From: Spirochaetota bacterium
GTDB taxonomy: Bacteria; Spirochaetota; JAAYUW01; JAOAHJ01
Assembly: GCA_026415295.1 (NCBI GenBank)
Contig: JAOAHJ010000017.1
Span: 1 to 64,000, forward strand
Length of the DNA: 64,000 nucleotides
Direction of reading: 5' to 3'
Shown: piece after piece, positions 1 through 10,290 of the stretch
Layout of the letters: each line of letters starts with the position of its first letter
Numbering within the stretch: position 1 is the stretch's first letter
The notes under the pieces: model-generated
What the model was told of the DNA's origin: nothing
Seen by the model: only the letters and a program-made list of their open reading frames with translations
Databases searched by the model: none
Position numbers and translations under genes: made by a program

Positions 1-22
1 TTTTTTATATTTAAAAAATATA

Positions 23-36
23 GGTATTATAATACC
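23..36 (+). promoter_or_regulatory. Palindromic candidate operator/-10 region of the hcp operon
   Basis: The 14-base sequence GGTATTATAATACC is a perfect palindrome and contains a TATAAT-type -10 element (28-33). It lies about 80 bases before the first gene of the ferredoxin-hcp pair. A symmetric site over a -10 box suits a repressor. hcp genes are often controlled by nitrosative-stress or redox regulators, but this sequence does not match a site I know. A matching -35 box is not clear, so the promoter role is inference. Confidence 0.35.
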
Positions 37-113
37 ATAATGCTAATATATATAAGAGATTCTTTAGAAATAAAATAAAAAAATTAAAAAATAAAAATCA
101 GGAGGTATTTATT

Positions 114-995
114 ATGAAAAGAAAAATTATTGAAATTGATCAAGATTTATGCAACGGTTGTGGGTTATGTGCTAATGCTTGCCCTGAAGGAGCTATTAAG
201 ATGATAGATGGCAAAGCCCATATTGTAGGAGAATTTTTATGTGATGGCCTTGGTGCATGTGTTGGTGAATGTCCTGTTAATGCTATTAAAATAGTTGAAA
301 AAGAAGCAGAACCTTACAATGAAATTAAAGTTATACAAAATCTAATCCCAAAAGGAGAAAATGTATTGATAGCACACTTAAAACACCTTTATGATCATGG
401 ACAAATTAATTGGTATAATGAAGCTTTAAAATATCTTAAAGAAAATGGAATAAATATCAATCAAAGTTTTATTTCTTCTGCATCAATTTATAATCAAAGC
501 CCTTGTTGTGTTAATTTTCAAAATGTTAATTCTTTTCCTAAAGAAACTAAATTTCAAAAAGATAATAATTATAATCAACAATATGAAAACAATAATTCAA
601 ATACTAGTATAATTTCTGAAATTTCAAATTGGCCAATTCAACTTCACCTTATCAACCCAAATGCTCAAATTTTTAATAATGCTGATATTTTAATCGCAGC
701 AGATTGCACAGCATTTGCTCTTGGTTCATTCCATAAAGATCTATTAAAAGGTAAAAAACTAATTATTGCATGTCCCAAACTTGATGCTAATAAAGAGATA
801 TACATCGAAAAACTCTCTTTCCTCTTTTCCAATATAAATATAAATAGTTTAACAATCGCTATTATGCAAGTTCCTTGTTGTAGAGGGCTTGCAAATCTTG
901 TCAATGAATCACTTCAAAAAGCTCAGAAAAATATTTCTTATGATTTAATTATTATATCAATAGATGGAAAAATACTAACTAAAATTAAAGTTTAA
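114..995 (+). CDS. 4Fe-4S ferredoxin-type protein, hcp partner
   Basis: Probable electron-transfer protein for the hybrid cluster protein encoded next. The N-terminus carries a full 4Fe-4S motif (C13, C16, C19, C23) and a second one reading C43-DGLGA-C49-VGE-C53, in which the usual second Cys is Leu46. As I recall this is normal for the family found beside hcp. Residues about 120-175 are an Asn-rich low-complexity insert. The C-terminal part holds more conserved cysteines (around IACPK and VPCCRG), as in the family. Start is ATG with a strong AGGAGG site at 101-107. The gene lies 38 bases upstream of hcp and is very probably cotranscribed. Exact partner and redox role are inferred. Confidence 0.85.
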   Translation: MKRKIIEIDQDLCNGCGLCANACPEGAIKMIDGKAHIVGEFLCDGLGACVGECPVNAIKIVEKEAEPYNEIKVIQNLIPKGENVLIAHLKHLYDHGQINWYNEALKYLKENGININQSFISSASIYNQSPCCVNFQNVNSFPKETKFQKDNNYNQQYENNNSNTSIISEISNWPIQLHLINPNAQIFNNADILIAADCTAFALGSFHKDLLKGKKLIIACPKLDANKEIYIEKLSFLFSNININSLTIAIMQVPCCRGLANLVNESLQKAQKNISYDLIIISIDGKILTKIKV

Positions 996-1033
996 TAATT
1001 TAACAATAAATTAAAAATAAAAGGAGAATTTTT

Positions 1034-2677
1034 ATGTTTTGTTATCAATGTCAAGAAACTATGAAAAATGCTGGTTGTAATTTAAATCAAGGAGTTTGCG
1101 GTAAATCTTCTCAAACTTCTGATCTTCAAGATCTTTTAATTCATATTTTAAAAGGTATATCTACTTTAGTAGTAGAAGCAAAAAATAATAGGATTTCAAC
1201 TGAAAAAGAGGATGAATTTTTACTTGGATCTCTTTTTTCAACAATAACAAACGGTAATTTTAATGAAAATTGGTTTATTAAAAGAATAACTGAAGCAATA
1301 AAATTAAGAGAAGAATTAAAACATAAAATTGTCTCAAAAGGTGTTTCATTAAATACAATAATTAATAATCTTGATGCTGTAAACTGGAAAGGAGATGAAA
1401 GCATCTATTTAAATAAATCCAAGGAAGTTGGTTTTCTGTCAATAAAAGATACAATGCGAAGATCCCTTATAGCTACAATCATTTATGGACTAAAAGGGAT
1501 GTCTGCTTATGCTGATCATGCTTTTGTATTGGGCAAAAAAGATGATACTATTTTAGAATTTATGCATCATGCTTTATCTTCTACATTAAATAATGACTTA
1601 AGAAATGAAGATTTAATTAATTTAATAATGAAAACTGGTGAATTTGGAGTAAAAACAATGGCTTTGTTAGATAAAGCTAATACAGAAAATTATGGACAAA
1701 TGGAAATTACATCTGTTAATATAGGAGTAAGGGATAAACCAGGTATTTTAATTTCAGGGCATGATTTAAAAGATCTTGAAATGCTTCTGGAACAATCAAA
1801 AAATACAGGTATAGATATTTATACTCATAGTGAAATGCTACCTGCTCATTATTATCCTTATTTTAAGAAATATTCTCACTTTGCTGGTAATTATGGAAAT
1901 GCTTGGTGGAAACAAAAAGAAGAATTTGAAAAATTTAATGGTCCAATTTTAATTACAACAAACTGTCTTGTTCCACCTTCAGATACCTATAAAAATAGAC
2001 TATTTACAACAGGAATAGTTGGGTTTGATAAAGTTAAGCATATTGATTCAGCCAATAATGGATATAAAGATTTTACTTCAATTATTGAACTTGCAAAAAC
2101 TTGCCCACCACCAACTCCAATTGAAGAAGGACAAATACTCGGTGGATTCAGTCATACAGTTATAGAAAAATTAGCAGATAAAGTTGTTAATGCTATTAAA
2201 AGTGGAAAAATAAGAAAATTTGTTATTATGGCAGGTTGTGATGGAAGGATGCCATCTCGAAAATATTATGAGGATTTTGCAAAAGCTCTCCCAAAAGATA
2301 CAGTTATTTTAACAGCAGGTTGTGCTAAATATAGATATAATAAGTTAGAGTTAGGTGATATTGAAGGAATTCCTAGAGTTTTAGATGCAGGTCAATGTAA
2401 CAATTCATATTCAATTGCTATAATAGCTTTAAAATTAAAAGAAATATTCAATCTCGCTGATGTAAATGATTTACCTGTTGTTTTTAATATTGCTTGGCAT
2501 GAGCAAAAAGCAGTTTTAGTATTGCTATCTTTACTTTCATTAGGATTTAAAAATATTCATATTGGTCCAAGTTTACCTGGATTTTTAGCTCCAGAAGTTG
2601 CAAAATTTATAATAGAAAATTTTGGTCTTGCAACTATTAAAGATGTTGATTCTGATTTGAAACTCTTAATCGGTTAA
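1034..2677 (+). CDS. hcp: Hydroxylamine reductase / hybrid cluster protein (Hcp)
   Basis: Hcp holds a cubane and a hybrid Fe-S-O cluster. It reduces hydroxylamine to ammonia in vitro and is linked to nitric oxide and nitrosative stress defence. The N-terminus shows the cluster ligands C3, C6, C15 and C22 (CX2CX8CX6C spacing), the arrangement typical of anaerobes rather than the longer enterobacterial type. Downstream are family blocks [35 protein letters not shown] and HEQKAV, which include the hybrid-cluster Cys and Glu ligands. 547 residues is the normal length. A clear AAGGAGA site precedes the ATG. It forms an operon with the ferredoxin-like gene. Confidence 0.97.
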   Translation: MFCYQCQETMKNAGCNLNQGVCGKSSQTSDLQDLLIHILKGISTLVVEAKNNRISTEKEDEFLLGSLFSTITNGNFNENWFIKRITEAIKLREELKHKIVSKGVSLNTIINNLDAVNWKGDESIYLNKSKEVGFLSIKDTMRRSLIATIIYGLKGMSAYADHAFVLGKKDDTILEFMHHALSSTLNNDLRNEDLINLIMKTGEFGVKTMALLDKANTENYGQMEITSVNIGVRDKPGILISGHDLKDLEMLLEQSKNTGIDIYTHSEMLPAHYYPYFKKYSHFAGNYGNAWWKQKEEFEKFNGPILITTNCLVPPSDTYKNRLFTTGIVGFDKVKHIDSANNGYKDFTSIIELAKTCPPPTPIEEGQILGGFSHTVIEKLADKVVNAIKSGKIRKFVIMAGCDGRMPSRKYYEDFAKALPKDTVILTAGCAKYRYNKLELGDIEGIPRVLDAGQCNNSYSIAIIALKLKEIFNLADVNDLPVVFNIAWHEQKAVLVLLSLLSLGFKNIHIGPSLPGFLAPEVAKFIIENFGLATIKDVDSDLKLLIG

Positions 2678-2850
2678 TATTTTATCAATATATTTATTGA
2701 CTTGAAAATTAATAAACTAAAGATTTTTTTGAAAAACAACTTTTATAAAATATATTTTATAAAATTGAATTTTTATCAACTTAATAATTTATAAATTTAT
2801 TATTTTAACTTCTTAATTTTATTATTTTATTTTTCTGATATTTTTTAATT

Positions 2851-4095
2851 GTGAAAATTAATTTATATATTTACAAAAATCTATCACCTGAAGTATATAA
2901 ACTTGCAATTATACGATTCTTTCTTTCAATGGGAAATTTTATTTCACCTTTTATGACTTTGCTTTTAGTTAAAAAGCTTTTAATTCCACCTCATATAGCT
3001 TCATTATTTGTCATTTCTGCTGGTTTTATGTTTATTCCTGCAAGTATCTTATCTGGAAAAATTTCAGACAAAATTGGAAGAAAATTTGTACTTCTCTTAT
3101 CTTTCAGCATTTATATATTAATAATTTTTATTATATTTTTAATTTATCAATTTAATATATTTCATAATGTTATTATTGCAATTTTGTTAATATTTGCCAA
3201 CCTTTTTATTTCTATGACTCAAGCTCCAATTGCTGCAATTATCACTGATGTAACAGAACCCTCTAATAGAAATGAATCTTTTTCCCTTGTCTATTTAGCT
3301 GTAAATGTTGGATTTGCTTTTGGACCCCTTATTGCTGGTTTTTTATTTGAAAATTATACTACTATGATTTTTTTAGGAAATGGGATTGCATCTCTCATAG
3401 GACTTACCATTTTAACTGGGATTAAAGAAACTAGACCTAATTTAAATATGATTCTTTTAGAATCAAACTCAAATAATTTTAATATTAATACTAATAAGTA
3501 TCACAACTCATCTATAAAATTTATTCTTAATGATAAAGTTTTTTTTATATTTATTTTGGCTACAATTTTTTATTCTTTTACTTATTCACAAGTAGGATTT
3601 ACTTTACCTATATTTCTTACTAAACTTTTTGATAAAAAAGGTGCAAAATATTATGGGATTTTACAATCAACAAATGCTATTTCAGTTATTCTGTTTACAC
3701 CACTTATATCTATTTTAGCAAGAAAAAGATCTCCTTTTTTAATGGTCTCTTTAGCAGGAGTATTTTATGCTTTTGGGTTTGGTTTATACTTTTTAATTAA
3801 TTCTATTCCCATGTTAATTTTAACAACAGTTATATGGAGTATTGGTGAAATTTTGCAAATCACAAATCAAAATGTTTTTATAGCAAATAGAACCCCAACA
3901 AATATTCGTGGAAGAATAAATGGAACATTTCAAATTCTAAATGGTTTAGGTTTTATGCTTGGTCCAGTTTTTAGTGGATTCTTTCAAAAACATTTTCCTA
4001 TTAATTTTGTTTGGATAGTAGTTTTTATAATTAGTTTTATAGGTTCTATAGAACTTTTAGTTAGTTATTTTAAAATGAAATCAAACATTTTTTAA
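2851..4095 (+). CDS. MFS transporter
   Basis: Integral membrane permease of the major facilitator superfamily with about 12 hydrophobic helices in 414 residues. The loop between helices 2 and 3 shows the family motif (GKISDKIGRK), and a second-half counterpart is weak. The type resembles drug or sugar efflux proteins, but the substrate cannot be read from sequence. The start is GTG with no clear Shine-Dalgarno site; the first hydrophobic helix follows directly, so a much later start is unlikely. It stands alone between hcp and bcp. Confidence 0.85.
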   Translation: MKINLYIYKNLSPEVYKLAIIRFFLSMGNFISPFMTLLLVKKLLIPPHIASLFVISAGFMFIPASILSGKISDKIGRKFVLLLSFSIYILIIFIIFLIYQFNIFHNVIIAILLIFANLFISMTQAPIAAIITDVTEPSNRNESFSLVYLAVNVGFAFGPLIAGFLFENYTTMIFLGNGIASLIGLTILTGIKETRPNLNMILLESNSNNFNINTNKYHNSSIKFILNDKVFFIFILATIFYSFTYSQVGFTLPIFLTKLFDKKGAKYYGILQSTNAISVILFTPLISILARKRSPFLMVSLAGVFYAFGFGLYFLINSIPMLILTTVIWSIGEILQITNQNVFIANRTPTNIRGRINGTFQILNGLGFMLGPVFSGFFQKHFPINFVWIVVFIISFIGSIELLVSYFKMKSNIF

Positions 4096-4205
4096 AATTA
4101 AATTCACATAAATTTAACTAAATATATTTTTTAATAATCTTTAGTTGTCAATTAATTTTTCTTTTTTTATACTTATATAAAGTTGTAATTTTTTTGGAGA
4201 AGAAA

Positions 4206-4667
4206 ATGGAAAAATTACTTAAAGAAAACGAAATAGCTCCAGATTTTTCTTTACCTGATGAAAATGGGCAAATTAATAGGCTTTCTGATTTTAGAGGTAA
4301 AACTGTTGTGTTATATTTTTATCCTAAGGATGATACTCCTGGATGTACAAAAGAAGCATGTAGTTTTAGAGACTATTTTTCTCAAATTATCCAAAAAGGT
4401 GCAGTTGTAATAGGAATATCAAAAGATAGTAAAAAATCCCATGAAAAATTTAAGATTAAATATAATCTTCCTTTTATTCTCTTATCTGATGAAAAAGGTG
4501 AAGTAATAAAATTATATAATAGCCTTGGTGAAAAAAATATATTTGGCAAAAAGATTTATGGAATATTAAGAAAAACTTTTATAATTGATAAAAATGGTGT
4601 TATAAAAAAAATATTTGATAATGTCACACCGGAAGAGCACGGAAAAGAAGTATTAGAATATTTATAA
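4206..4667 (+). CDS. bcp: Thioredoxin-dependent peroxiredoxin, Bcp/PrxQ type
   Basis: Reduces hydrogen and organic peroxides using thioredoxin, in the cytoplasm. The motif DDTPGCTKEAC gives the peroxidatic Cys47 and resolving Cys52, the atypical two-cysteine pattern of PrxQ. Length (153 residues) is normal. I chose the ATG at 4206 because GGAGA at 4196-4200 sits six bases ahead; an in-frame TTG at 4194 would add four residues but overlaps that ribosome site. It is a single gene and fits the oxidative-stress defence of an anaerobe. Confidence 0.96.
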   Translation: MEKLLKENEIAPDFSLPDENGQINRLSDFRGKTVVLYFYPKDDTPGCTKEACSFRDYFSQIIQKGAVVIGISKDSKKSHEKFKIKYNLPFILLSDEKGEVIKLYNSLGEKNIFGKKIYGILRKTFIIDKNGVIKKIFDNVTPEEHGKEVLEYL

Positions 4668-4716
4668 AAATTTTTAAAAATTTGAACTTTTTTTATGAAT
4701 AATTTTTTTATTATTT

Positions 4717-6864
4717 TTATGTTTTAAATTTTTTTATATCAAATTCAACTCTTTCAATATTTTTCTTATTATCAATTGAAATTTTTTCTATATTCAATAG
4801 TGAATTATTAATTGAAGAGAAAGCATCATCCATTTCTACTATAGACATATTTATTTCTTCAGTCAAATTATTCATTTTCTCTATATCTTCTTTAATCAGA
4901 TGCCCCAATTGTAATATCGAATTTGAGGATATTTTTATCTTATTTGTAATATCCTTCATTAAGGCTATAGAGTTACTTATCTCCTGTAAATTTTTATTCT
5001 GCTCAAAAATAGAATTTTCTACAATATCCTCTTCATAACTTATAATTCTTGTTAAATCAAGAACACCTTCATAAAATATTTCATTATCTTTAACTTTTAA
5101 ATAAACTTCATCAAGATATATTTTAATAGACTCAATAATATTAAAAATACCGTTTTTGTTTACACTTAGATTTTCGTATATTTCATTAAAATAATTTCTT
5201 AATATTTCATTTTTATTTTTAATTTTTCTATTTGTCTCATTTTTATCTATAAAATTATTTATTTCTAATTTTTCTAAATCGTTAAAATTTAATTTTTTAG
5301 TAATCTCATTAAAATTAACTATAATTTTATCTAATTCTTGAAAAAAATCTGGATTTTTTTGTATAAGATTTCTTAACTCAACTACTTTTTCATAATTTTT
5401 TTTATAAAGCTGAAGAAGTTTTTTTATAGAATTATAGTTTGTTTCAAAAATAGCACCTGATTTTTCAATATTTTTTACAATCTTTTCAACATATCCTGAT
5501 GATTCATATAAGAATCCTGACTGACTTTCTATTAACTCATTTAATTTCTCTATATCATTGAGCATACTCATAATTGATTCAGATGATTTTATAAAAAATT
5601 CTTTTTGGTTAGTAGCTAAATGTTTAATATTGTTTGTGTTTAAAGTTAATTCATTAACAGATGTAGTTGTAGTCATCATATTTGTTGATAAAATTTCTCC
5701 AATAATTTTTAAATTTTTAATAGAATCCTTTAAATTTGAAACTATTAGTCTTAATCTATCAATAAATAAATTAAAATTTGTGGCTAACACACCAATCTCA
5801 TCTTTTGTTTTAATTTCTATTTTATGTGTTAAATCCCCTTCACCACTTGATAACTCGATAAAAAAATTATCTATTTTTATAATATTGCTAGTTATTAGAT
5901 TACTTACAATATTTGATATTAAAGAGACTAATATAAAAACTATTATTAATGTTATAATTATAGCTTTTATTAGATTTAATATTGGAAAAAAAAGTTCCCT
6001 CTCTTCAATTGCAATTCCTACTATCCATCCTTTAGTATACCTAATTTTATTATATATCAATATTTCTTTTATCCCATCAGGTCTAATTATTTTTATTAAG
6101 CCACAATTATCTTTATTTAATTTTTCATAAATTTTTTTAACCCCCTTATATTTAAGTTTTTCAAGTTCATCTATCTTCATTTTCATAATAAAATCTTTAT
6201 TCTTATGAGCAAAAATAGTACCATCTGAACCTATCGCCCAACCATAAGCAGTCTTACCAACTCTCAATCCTTCAATAATTTCTGTTAATTTCTCAAGTGT
6301 AACATTTACACTTATTATTCCATTAGTCTTATTGTCGTTATTAACAACCCTATGAGATATCACAAAAACTTCTTTTCCTGTAGATTTAGAAATAATTGGA
6401 TCACTTACAAAGTATTCTTTATTATTGATTATTATTTCTGTAAAAAACTCTCTTTCTTTTTCATTTCCCATAGCTCCTGTTGTTGTTATAAAATTACCAT
6501 TTTCATCAGTATAAAAAAGAATTTCATATAAAGGATTTAAATTCTTATTTATAACTTCAAAAGTTTTATTAACAAGGTAAAAATTTCCACCAAGAAAATC
6601 TATTTTTATTCCATCTTTAATAATCTTTCCTTCTCTAAAATCATCCAAAAAAGATAAAGTTTTTAATTCTGAAATTATTCCAAATATTATATTTTCTATA
6701 GCAACAGTTCCTTTTTTTAAAATCTCAAACTGAAGAAAATTTATATAAGGCTCAATATTATATTTTATAAAATATATTATTAAAAAAGATAAAATTATCA
6801 AAGTAGCAATGGATAATATCAAAGAAGAAAACATTATTTTTTCTTTTATAGAATTACCTAACAT
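4717..6864 (-). CDS. Methyl-accepting chemotaxis-like protein lacking the signalling tip
   Basis: Membrane sensor with an N-terminal helix (about 10-32), a periplasmic Cache-like region (about 35-290), a second helix (about 295-325) and a HAMP-type segment (motif GEGDLTHKIEIKTKDEIG). The cytoplasmic part is predicted coiled coil, and its last ~100 residues match the C-terminus of treponemal chemoreceptors, ending KKFKT. The near-universal hairpin tip (NLLALNAAIEAARAGE type) that binds CheA and CheW cannot be found; a Lys/Asn-rich stretch occupies its place. It may bind ligand without driving CheA, or act on other partners. A good AAAGGA site precedes the ATG. Confidence 0.8.
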   Translation of the reverse strand: MLGNSIKEKIMFSSLILSIATLIILSFLIIYFIKYNIEPYINFLQFEILKKGTVAIENIIFGIISELKTLSFLDDFREGKIIKDGIKIDFLGGNFYLVNKTFEVINKNLNPLYEILFYTDENGNFITTTGAMGNEKEREFFTEIIINNKEYFVSDPIISKSTGKEVFVISHRVVNNDNKTNGIISVNVTLEKLTEIIEGLRVGKTAYGWAIGSDGTIFAHKNKDFIMKMKIDELEKLKYKGVKKIYEKLNKDNCGLIKIIRPDGIKEILIYNKIRYTKGWIVGIAIEERELFFPILNLIKAIIITLIIVFILVSLISNIVSNLITSNIIKIDNFFIELSSGEGDLTHKIEIKTKDEIGVLATNFNLFIDRLRLIVSNLKDSIKNLKIIGEILSTNMMTTTTSVNELTLNTNNIKHLATNQKEFFIKSSESIMSMLNDIEKLNELIESQSGFLYESSGYVEKIVKNIEKSGAIFETNYNSIKKLLQLYKKNYEKVVELRNLIQKNPDFFQELDKIIVNFNEITKKLNFNDLEKLEINNFIDKNETNRKIKNKNEILRNYFNEIYENLSVNKNGIFNIIESIKIYLDEVYLKVKDNEIFYEGVLDLTRIISYEEDIVENSIFEQNKNLQEISNSIALMKDITNKIKISSNSILQLGHLIKEDIEKMNNLTEEINMSIVEMDDAFSSINNSLLNIEKISIDNKKNIERVEFDIKKFKT

Positions 6865-7080
6865 AAAAATCCTTTAAAAAAATTATATATATTCAATAAT
6901 AATTCTATTATTATTTTTATTTATTTATTAAATAATTCAACAAATTTTATTAAATTTAATAAATTAATTAATTACTAAAATATTCTATTTTGTAAGATTG
7001 AAAAAAATTATTTTTAGCTTATTTTTTAATTAAGTTAAAATTATTAAATTTATTTTTTATTAGATCTTTTATTAAAATTA

Positions 7081-8176
7081 ATGAATAAAGAAATTGAACA
7101 GATAAATAGTCAAATAAAACACTATTCAAAAATATTTCAAAGTTATGAGTATATCCAAAACACCGAAATATTTTTTGAAATTATTTTAAATGAAATAAAA
7201 AAAAAATTTTTCTTCATTCAAAGTCGGTTTTTTATACTTTGATAAAGAATTAAATGAATTTTATATTAAAGGTGAAAAAATATCTTACAATGAATATTAT
7301 AAAAATTATATAGATAAATCCTTTTATATCGAAAAAGTTTTTACAGAAAGGGAAATTCTTATAATCAATTTAAATCAAGAAAATAAAGATTTTTATAAAG
7401 GAATATTTATCCCTTATGTTAAATCTATTATAATAATACCAATATTTTCATCTAATAATTTTTATGGTATTATGGTTTTTGAAAATGAAAACAATATTAA
7501 TTTAACAGATATTGAAATTTCTACATTAAATATCATTTCTTCTAATTTGAATTTGTTTTTTCATACATTTTACTTTCATCAAAAAATTGAAAATGATCTT
7601 CTAAATACATTAAAAGCTTTAGTTTCATCTATTGAGATTAAAGATCATTATACTAAAGGTCACTCTTTAAGAGTAATGAATTATGCAATAAAATTTGCAT
7701 TTCTTCTCAATTTAGAAGATAAAATTATTGAAAAAATTAAATGGGCTTCTTTACTTCATGACATAGGGAAAATTGGAATTCCAGAAAGTATTTTAAATAA
7801 AACTCTTCCTCTAAGTGAAAATGAATTTATAATAATGAAAAAACATGTTTTTTTTTCTTATCAAATTTTGCAACCTCTATCATTTCTCGAAGAGGAAAGA
7901 AAAATAATTCTTCATCATCATGAAAAATGGGATGGTACGGGTTATCCATATGGACTTAAAGGTGAAGAAATTCCCTTCGAATCAAGAATCATTTCAATAG
8001 TTGATTCTTTTGATGCAATGAATACAAATAGACCTTATAGAAAAAAAGTTAATATGGATTATATAAAAAATCAATTTATTGAAAACTTGGGAAAACAGTT
8101 TGATCCAATTTTAGGTGAAAAATTTATACAATTTTTAGAAAATAAAGATATAGTAGCAGAAAATCTAATTTCATAA
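7081..8176 (+). pseudogene. HD-GYP phosphodiesterase gene, frameshifted in a poly-A tract
   Basis: This is a GAF-like sensor followed by an HD-GYP domain, the family that hydrolyses cyclic-di-GMP. The first frame starts at ATG 7081 and fails after a run of ten A (7197-7206); the rest continues in the next frame to 8176. Removing one A gives a continuous protein whose first 54 residues align without a gap to the intact paralogue at 40406-41491. The catalytic half is complete (HDIGKIGIPE, HHHEKWDGTGYPYGLKG), and a shorter protein could start at ATG 7472. Whether this is a true mutation, a phase-variable tract, transcriptional slippage or an assembly error cannot be decided here. Confidence 0.85.
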
Positions 8177-8769
8177 TATATTATAAAAATTATTAGTTAA
8201 AGTATTTTATTATTTAATAATTTAAACTTTTATTAAATTAAAAAATTTTTTTTTATTATTTATTTTTTAATTATTAAAATTAGCTAATACAATTTTTACA
8301 GTTATTATATTTATTCTACTATCCTATTAAATTTATCTTATTTATGCTTAATTTTTCATCTATATAAATAAGTTCTCCTAATTTTATCTCTTTCCAATTT
8401 TCATCTGTCAATTTTTCAGAACAAATTAAAACTGCCTCTTCTCCCTCTTTACTTTTAGATTCTAGAATCATATTTGTTTCTTGAGAAGAGTAGTTTATAG
8501 ATGATAAAATATGATGAAACTTTCCATTGAAAATTCTAGATCAAAATCCTTATTTGCTCTAAGTCCTAGTAATCTACATATATAAATACCCCTTAATAAA
8601 AATTTTGTACACTTTTAAAAATTCAAGTTACTTAATAATTATTTATTTGCATTTTATTATTAATATTTATTTGAAATAATCAAATTAATCTACTAAAATT
8701 AATTATAAAATAAATTTAGTTAATTTAAAGTTCCTTTAATTTTTTTAATTTATTTTTGGAGGAATAAAA
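8177..8769. other. Long spacer with a gene remnant
   Basis: This 593-base spacer contains no intact gene. Its middle (8319-8581) is the remnant of a glutamine amidotransferase on the minus strand, listed separately. The rest is nearly pure A/T. The end carries the GGAGGA ribosome site (8758-8763) of the downstream carrier gene. I see no RNA gene or convincing terminator. Confidence 0.6.
8319..8581 (-). pseudogene. Class II glutamine amidotransferase remnant (YafJ-like)
   Basis: On the minus strand, 8576-8578 downward encodes CRLLGLRANKDFDLEFSM, the N-terminus of the YafJ-type class II glutamine amidotransferases, where the Cys after Met is the nucleophile. The start codon is ATA instead of ATG. 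Near 8510 the reading shifts frame and the sequence jumps to the family C-terminus (AVLICSEKLTDENWKEIKLG), ending at a stop at 8319-8321. Some 170 or more internal residues are missing. It is an internally deleted, frameshifted, start-less fossil gene. Recognition rests on my memory of the family. Confidence 0.7.
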
Positions 8770-10215
8770 ATGGGAAACAATACTCTTGTTATTAGTAAAA
8801 AAGCATTTATTTCCACTTTTATAATATTACTTGTTCTCACTATAATATCTGGGATTTTAACTCAAATTATACCTCAAGGAAAATATGAAAGAACTATATC
8901 TGAAGAAGGAGAAAAGATAATTGCAGATTCTTTTAAATTTATTAAAGAAAAACCATTGCCAATTTATCACTGGTTTTTAGCTTGGATTGAAGTTCTTTTT
9001 GATAAAGGAAATATTTTAATAATTTCAATTATTTTATTTATTTTAATAATTGGTATATGTTTTTCAATAATTAACTATACAGGAATTTTAGAAATTATAA
9101 TTAAAATATTATCTTATAAATTTTACAAAAACAAATTTCTTCTTCTTTCTATAATAACACTTTTTTTTATGATTTTAGGTTCTATGTTTGGAATATTTGA
9201 AGAAATGCTTCCTCTTATTCCTTTAATTTTATTACTATCAAAAAATTTTGGATGGGATCAATTAACTGGTCTATATATGAGTCTTCTTGCCACTGGTTGT
9301 GGCTTTGCTGCTGCTATTTCAAACCCTTTTACTTTAGGAGTAGCCCAAAAATTAGCAAATATTCCTGTTCTTTCAGGGGCAGGTTATAGAATTTTCATTT
9401 TTATTTTTATATATTTTATTCTAATAACTTTTATAGAAATTTATATTAAAAAAATAACAAAAAATTCAATTGTAGAAAAAGGGAGCAATTATAGTACAAA
9501 TTATATAGAAAATTTTAATATTTCAACTATGGAAAATAAAGATATAGAAATTATTAACAAAAAGAAAAAATCAATAACTTTTTTTATTATTATGATTATA
9601 ATTATGTTTTGCTTCATAATAACAACATTATTTATTAATAATATTGCTAGTTTTTCAATTCCTATTATTGCTTTAATTTTTATAATAATCGCTATTGGAA
9701 CAAGTATAATAGAAAGAGTTTCTGCAAAAGAAATTATAAAAATTGGGATGAAAGGCTTATCAGGAATATCACCTGCTATAATTCTTATATTATTAGCTAT
9801 GGGAATTAATTATATAATAAAAAAAGGAAACATTATAGACACTATTCTATTTTATTCATCAAATGAATTAAAAAAAAGTGGCCCCTACATAACATCTTTA
9901 GGAATTTATCTTATAACTCTTTTTTTAAATTTTTTTATAGGTTCAGCTTCTGCAAAAGCTTTTCTCCTAATGCCTATACTTACTCCACTTTCAGATATAA
10001 CTGGCATCTCAAGACAAATAATAGTTTTAGCTTTTCAATTTGGAGATGGATTTTCAAATGTAATCTATCCAACAAATCCAGTATTAATAATAGGTCTTGC
10101 TATATCAGGAGTTTCATATTTAAAGTGGTTTAAGGCAACAATTCTTCTTCAAATAATTATTTTTATTTTAACCTCTATATTTCTTTTGATAGCTGTATCT
10201 TTTGGATATAAATAA
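8770..10215 (+). CDS. YfcC/DcuC-family carrier (dicarboxylate, amino-acid or peptide transporter)
   Basis: Integral membrane protein of 481 residues with about 12 hydrophobic helices. The N-terminus (ILTQIIPQGKYER), the GSMFGIFEEMLPLIPL stretch and the ATGCGFAAAISNPFTLGVAQ motif are typical of the YfcC family within the DcuC/ArcD-like carriers. A second conserved part (QFGDGFSNVIYPTNPVL) is near the C-terminus. Proteins of this type move C4-dicarboxylates, arginine/ornithine or other amino acids; the substrate here is unknown. GGAGGA precedes the ATG. The next gene, 75 bases on, encodes an M14-like peptidase, which suggests uptake and trimming of peptides or amidated amino acids. Confidence 0.87.
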   Translation: MGNNTLVISKKAFISTFIILLVLTIISGILTQIIPQGKYERTISEEGEKIIADSFKFIKEKPLPIYHWFLAWIEVLFDKGNILIISIILFILIIGICFSIINYTGILEIIIKILSYKFYKNKFLLLSIITLFFMILGSMFGIFEEMLPLIPLILLLSKNFGWDQLTGLYMSLLATGCGFAAAISNPFTLGVAQKLANIPVLSGAGYRIFIFIFIYFILITFIEIYIKKITKNSIVEKGSNYSTNYIENFNISTMENKDIEIINKKKKSITFFIIMIIIMFCFIITTLFINNIASFSIPIIALIFIIIAIGTSIIERVSAKEIIKIGMKGLSGISPAIILILLAMGINYIIKKGNIIDTILFYSSNELKKSGPYITSLGIYLITLFLNFFIGSASAKAFLLMPILTPLSDITGISRQIIVLAFQFGDGFSNVIYPTNPVLIIGLAISGVSYLKWFKATILLQIIIFILTSIFLLIAVSFGYK

Positions 10216-10290
10216 AGCTCATATAATAAACTAATTTAAAGATACAATAAATTAGAAAATATCTATTACTAAAAATAGTAAGGATTTTAT

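Noticed and set aside
2741-2764. A 24-base perfect palindrome made only of A and T after hcp
   Set aside because: In sequence this AT-rich about one such palindrome per window is expected by chance; it may form a weak hairpin but nothing more supports a function.
5558-6130. A 190-codon plus-strand reading inside the chemoreceptor-like gene
   Set aside because: It is the antisense image of a well-supported coding sequence, with low-complexity composition and no ribosome site.
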